Of a stretch of DNA of 45,993 nt, positions 45,047 through 45,993 are shown one piece after another. A program made the position numbers and the translations under genes. Source of the stretch: Nitrososphaeraceae archaeon (GTDB lineage Archaea > Thermoproteota > Nitrososphaeria > Nitrososphaerales > Nitrososphaeraceae). Under the pieces are notes generated by a model that was given only the letters and a program-made list of their open reading frames with translations, was not told where the DNA came from and ran no database searches. How positions within the stretch are numbered: position 1 is the stretch's first letter; each line of letters opens with the position of its first letter. The stretch covers positions 54,263-100,255 of the forward strand of contig JADDOW010000043.1 of the NCBI GenBank assembly GCA_016782225.1, read 5' to 3'.

Positions 45047-45673
45047 TCAGTGTCCTTTGTGCTCTCCCGCCTGGAACTTCATAAACTGATTTATTGCCCT
45101 GGTCAGTTCTTTGTCGTTTGAAAACAGTATTAAGTTGGCGCCATTCTTCATATCATCAATACGGTATTCTATCAGCTCTCTTTTCAGATTCATGACATCC
45201 GTTCCAGGAACGTTTTCTGCATGTATAAAGAACGGCTTGGTAAAGTTGCCCTCTGAGAATTCCTTCTGAATGTCCATCGCATGGCTTTTTATTTGAGTGA
45301 TAGTTTTATTGTCACTGCTGTCCAAAGCGGATATCCTGATTATTCCGCCATCAGGTGTTGAAATAAATTGATGAGAGATTTTGTTCTGGTCAAAACCCAT
45401 GGCAATATTGCCCCTTTCATGCATTCCCGACACATCTGAATCATTCATTTTAAAATGTTTTTCATGCAATGAATCGTTGTTCATGTTAGTGGATATGGAA
45501 AGTGGTGAGATAACTGCAGATACAGATGATGACACTTTGATGAATGGACTCATCGCAACAACACCATGCGAGTATGAGTTTCTGTCCAGGAAATTGGGTA
45601 TGGCGTATAGCAACATAATTGACACAAACAGAAAAAATGTGGTTTTCGCATAAGCACAATAAGTCATTGGCAA
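45047..45673 (-). CDS. Exported protein of unknown function
   Basis: This 208-residue protein has an N-terminal hydrophobic signal (about 8-27, AKTTFFLFVSIMLLYAIPNF) and a soluble remainder. That part contains several His/Met residues (MHERGNIAMGFDQNKISHQF, IKSHAMDIQKEFSEGNFTKPFFIHAENVPG) and ends HKGH. The His/Met content suggests metal binding outside the cell (inference). I cannot name the family with certainty. Confidence 0.7.
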   Translation of the reverse strand: MPMTYCAYAKTTFFLFVSIMLLYAIPNFLDRNSYSHGVVAMSPFIKVSSSVSAVISPLSISTNMNNDSLHEKHFKMNDSDVSGMHERGNIAMGFDQNKISHQFISTPDGGIIRISALDSSDNKTITQIKSHAMDIQKEFSEGNFTKPFFIHAENVPGTDVMNLKRELIEYRIDDMKNGANLILFSNDKELTRAINQFMKFQAGEHKGH

Positions 45674-45993
45674 TAGTAACCAAATAACATAATTAAGGAT
45701 ATTTGTACAATAGTAGAACAGAAGTTGGGTGTGATTGTATTTGATAACCGCATTAAAATCACGTTAGACAAGGAGAGGTAAAGGTAATCAAAGATATCGA
45801 ATCTAAAAAATTAACAAAATATGTCGGTTCACTGTATTTGACTTAACCATTATTTCACAAGAACCTTGATCTCAATAAACCTTGAATGCATTTGAGCCTG
45901 CAATAGCAACATAAAGACTTTTTTATCTCAGCCAAATTTTGGGTCTGTATGTGAAACAAACTTGCCTATAACCATAACTCAAATCATTTATAG
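45674..45993. other. Right-end intergenic DNA
   Basis: The region is AT-rich with no supported gene; a gene may begin beyond the window. Confidence 0.3.

Overview
The window reads as chromosomal DNA of an AT-rich ammonia-oxidising-type archaeon (Thaumarchaeota/Nitrososphaerota). The low GC and gene set look most like the Nitrososphaerales, for example Nitrosocosmicus-like genomes; that last step is inference. Supporting markers are an Orc1/Cdc6 initiator beside origin recognition boxes, both subunits of DNA polymerase D, archaeal FEN-1, geranylgeranylglyceryl phosphate synthase, a CdvA-type division protein and HTH_45-type small winged-helix proteins. Many genes appear leaderless: a TATA-like box lies about 25-30 nt before the start codon, and TTG and GTG starts are common. 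No rRNA, tRNA or CRISPR array was recognised by eye.

Layout. 1-4200: the N-terminal part of a secreted repeat protein running off the left edge, a PII protein, an AbrB/PhoU regulator, and a small membrane operon with a GlcNAc-1-P-transferase-like enzyme. 4200-7480: a Cys-rich microprotein and three near-identical 319-344 bp cassettes, each a winged-helix gene with its own promoter carrying 13-bp iterons. Two of these cassettes are inverted around a UspA gene. 7500-10900: cdc6, a replication origin with two 42-bp repeats holding perfect ORB cores, and three small uncharacterised genes, one a membrane-anchored winged-helix protein. 10987-26830: a core block with GGGP synthase, PolD large and small subunits (convergent), SpoIIM-like protein, ferredoxin, cbiE, a DUF192 protein, acetyl-CoA synthetase, a fourth divergent winged-helix paralogue, cdvA, a double ThyX-like protein, FEN-1 and an SDR enzyme.

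26830-36130 is gene-poor accessory DNA. It holds a duplicated 61-bp promoter/operator element, a winged-helix gene, a secreted polysaccharide deacetylase, several zinc or Cys-rich microproteins, a frameshifted TenA pseudogene back-to-back with an intact TenA, a methyltransferase and gene debris. 36137-41024 is a redox island. An NDH-2-type dehydrogenase is fused to an N-terminal membrane module and a C2H2 zinc finger. A divergently transcribed stand-alone homologue of that membrane module lies next to it, followed by a disulfide oxidoreductase broken by one extra T. 41833-44352 is an arsenic island: arsM-arsC-aquaporin opposite an HxlR regulator, apparently sharing one symmetric TATA box. The right end has a methyltransferase lacking its SAM-binding loop and an exported protein of unknown function.

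The best candidates for something undescribed are the fused/stand-alone membrane module with paired intramembrane histidines, the family of leaderless Cys-rich microproteins, and the iteron-driven winged-helix cassette that seems to be copying itself next to the origin.
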